64,000 bases of DNA from Chlorokybus atmophyticus (Eukaryota > Streptophyta > Chlorokybophyceae > Chlorokybales > Chlorokybaceae): contig RHPI01002503.1 of NCBI GenBank assembly GCA_009103225.1, positions 750,981 through 814,980 on the forward strand, read 5' to 3'. Shown piece by piece: positions 63,949 through 64,000 of this stretch. How positions within the stretch are numbered: position 1 is the first letter of the stretch; each line of letters begins with the position of its first letter. The notes beneath the pieces are model-generated. The model saw only the letters and a list, made by a program, of their open reading frames with translations. It ran no database searches and had not been told where the DNA came from. The translations under genes and the position numbers were made by a program.

Positions 63949-63983
63949 CTTCCTAAGTGCCCATGTCTTGGATGGGCTCAACC

Positions 63984-64000
63984 GGGGGGGGGGGGGGGGG
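63984..64000. repeat. G homopolymer at window end
   Basis: At least 17 consecutive G close the window. It may be a true homopolymer or an assembly or sequencing artefact next to a gap. Confidence 0.9.

Overview
This window is nuclear DNA from an intron-rich photosynthetic eukaryote, most likely a green alga (chlorophyte). The clues are a Tic22-type chloroplast import protein, a ZYP1-type synaptonemal complex protein with the land-plant C-terminal signature, a putatively plastid-targeted FAD/Rieske protein, and genes cut into many short exons (about 20 to 660 bp, one of 1045 bp) by GT-AG introns of roughly 70 to 600 bp. I could not compute composition. By eye it is GC-balanced with abundant TGCATGC words and two AT-rich islands (about 2230-3010 and 16590-17560). 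Exon models were built by hand from splice consensus, reading phase and protein family knowledge. In nearly every recognised gene the phases close exactly.

Layout: 1-1937 (-) 3' part of an ankyrin-repeat gene; about 3548-4657 (+) a doubtful gene; 4718-7029 (-) TIC22; 7309-8709 (+) unknown protein; 9435-10634 (-) BTB-type protein, partly resolved; 12221-14752 (-) EF-hand lysophospholipid acyltransferase; 14753-18532 mostly unassigned, with a (CT)n run, an AT-rich island and a perfect 61-bp hairpin; 18533-20873 (+) choline/ethanolamine kinase; 21037-23472 (-) PRMT6-like arginine methyltransferase; 24078-29627 (+) ZYP1; 31600-34363 (-) FAD oxidoreductase with a C-terminal Rieske domain; 34991-37249 (+) DUF4604-like protein with an internal TPR domain; 38240-39084 (-) UFM1; 39417-45597 (+) SMC2; 46372-49938 (-) RIO1 kinase; 50870-51417 (+) small secreted protein; 52940-57013 (-) pescadillo with two intronic C/D snoRNA candidates; 57694-63948 (+) spastizin (ZFYVE26) homologue lacking the FYVE finger. 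The window ends in a G homopolymer.

There is no operon logic, but some neighbours share a theme. RIO1 (40S maturation), pescadillo (60S maturation) and snoRNAs predicted to guide 25S/28S rRNA methylation lie within 11 kb. SMC2 and ZYP1 both act on chromosome structure. The acyltransferase and the choline/ethanolamine kinase both belong to phospholipid metabolism. Several genes are head-to-head with short GC-rich spacers that look like shared promoters: UFM1/SMC2, RIO1/secreted protein, pescadillo/spastizin, and TIC22/unknown protein.

The most noteworthy observations are the twin snoRNAs in a pescadillo intron, the DUF4604-TPR architecture with an intact carboxylate clamp, an intron splitting the UFM1 start codon, four GC-AG introns supported by phase or alignment, a perfect 30-bp-arm palindrome upstream of the kinase, and the green-algal ZYP1.
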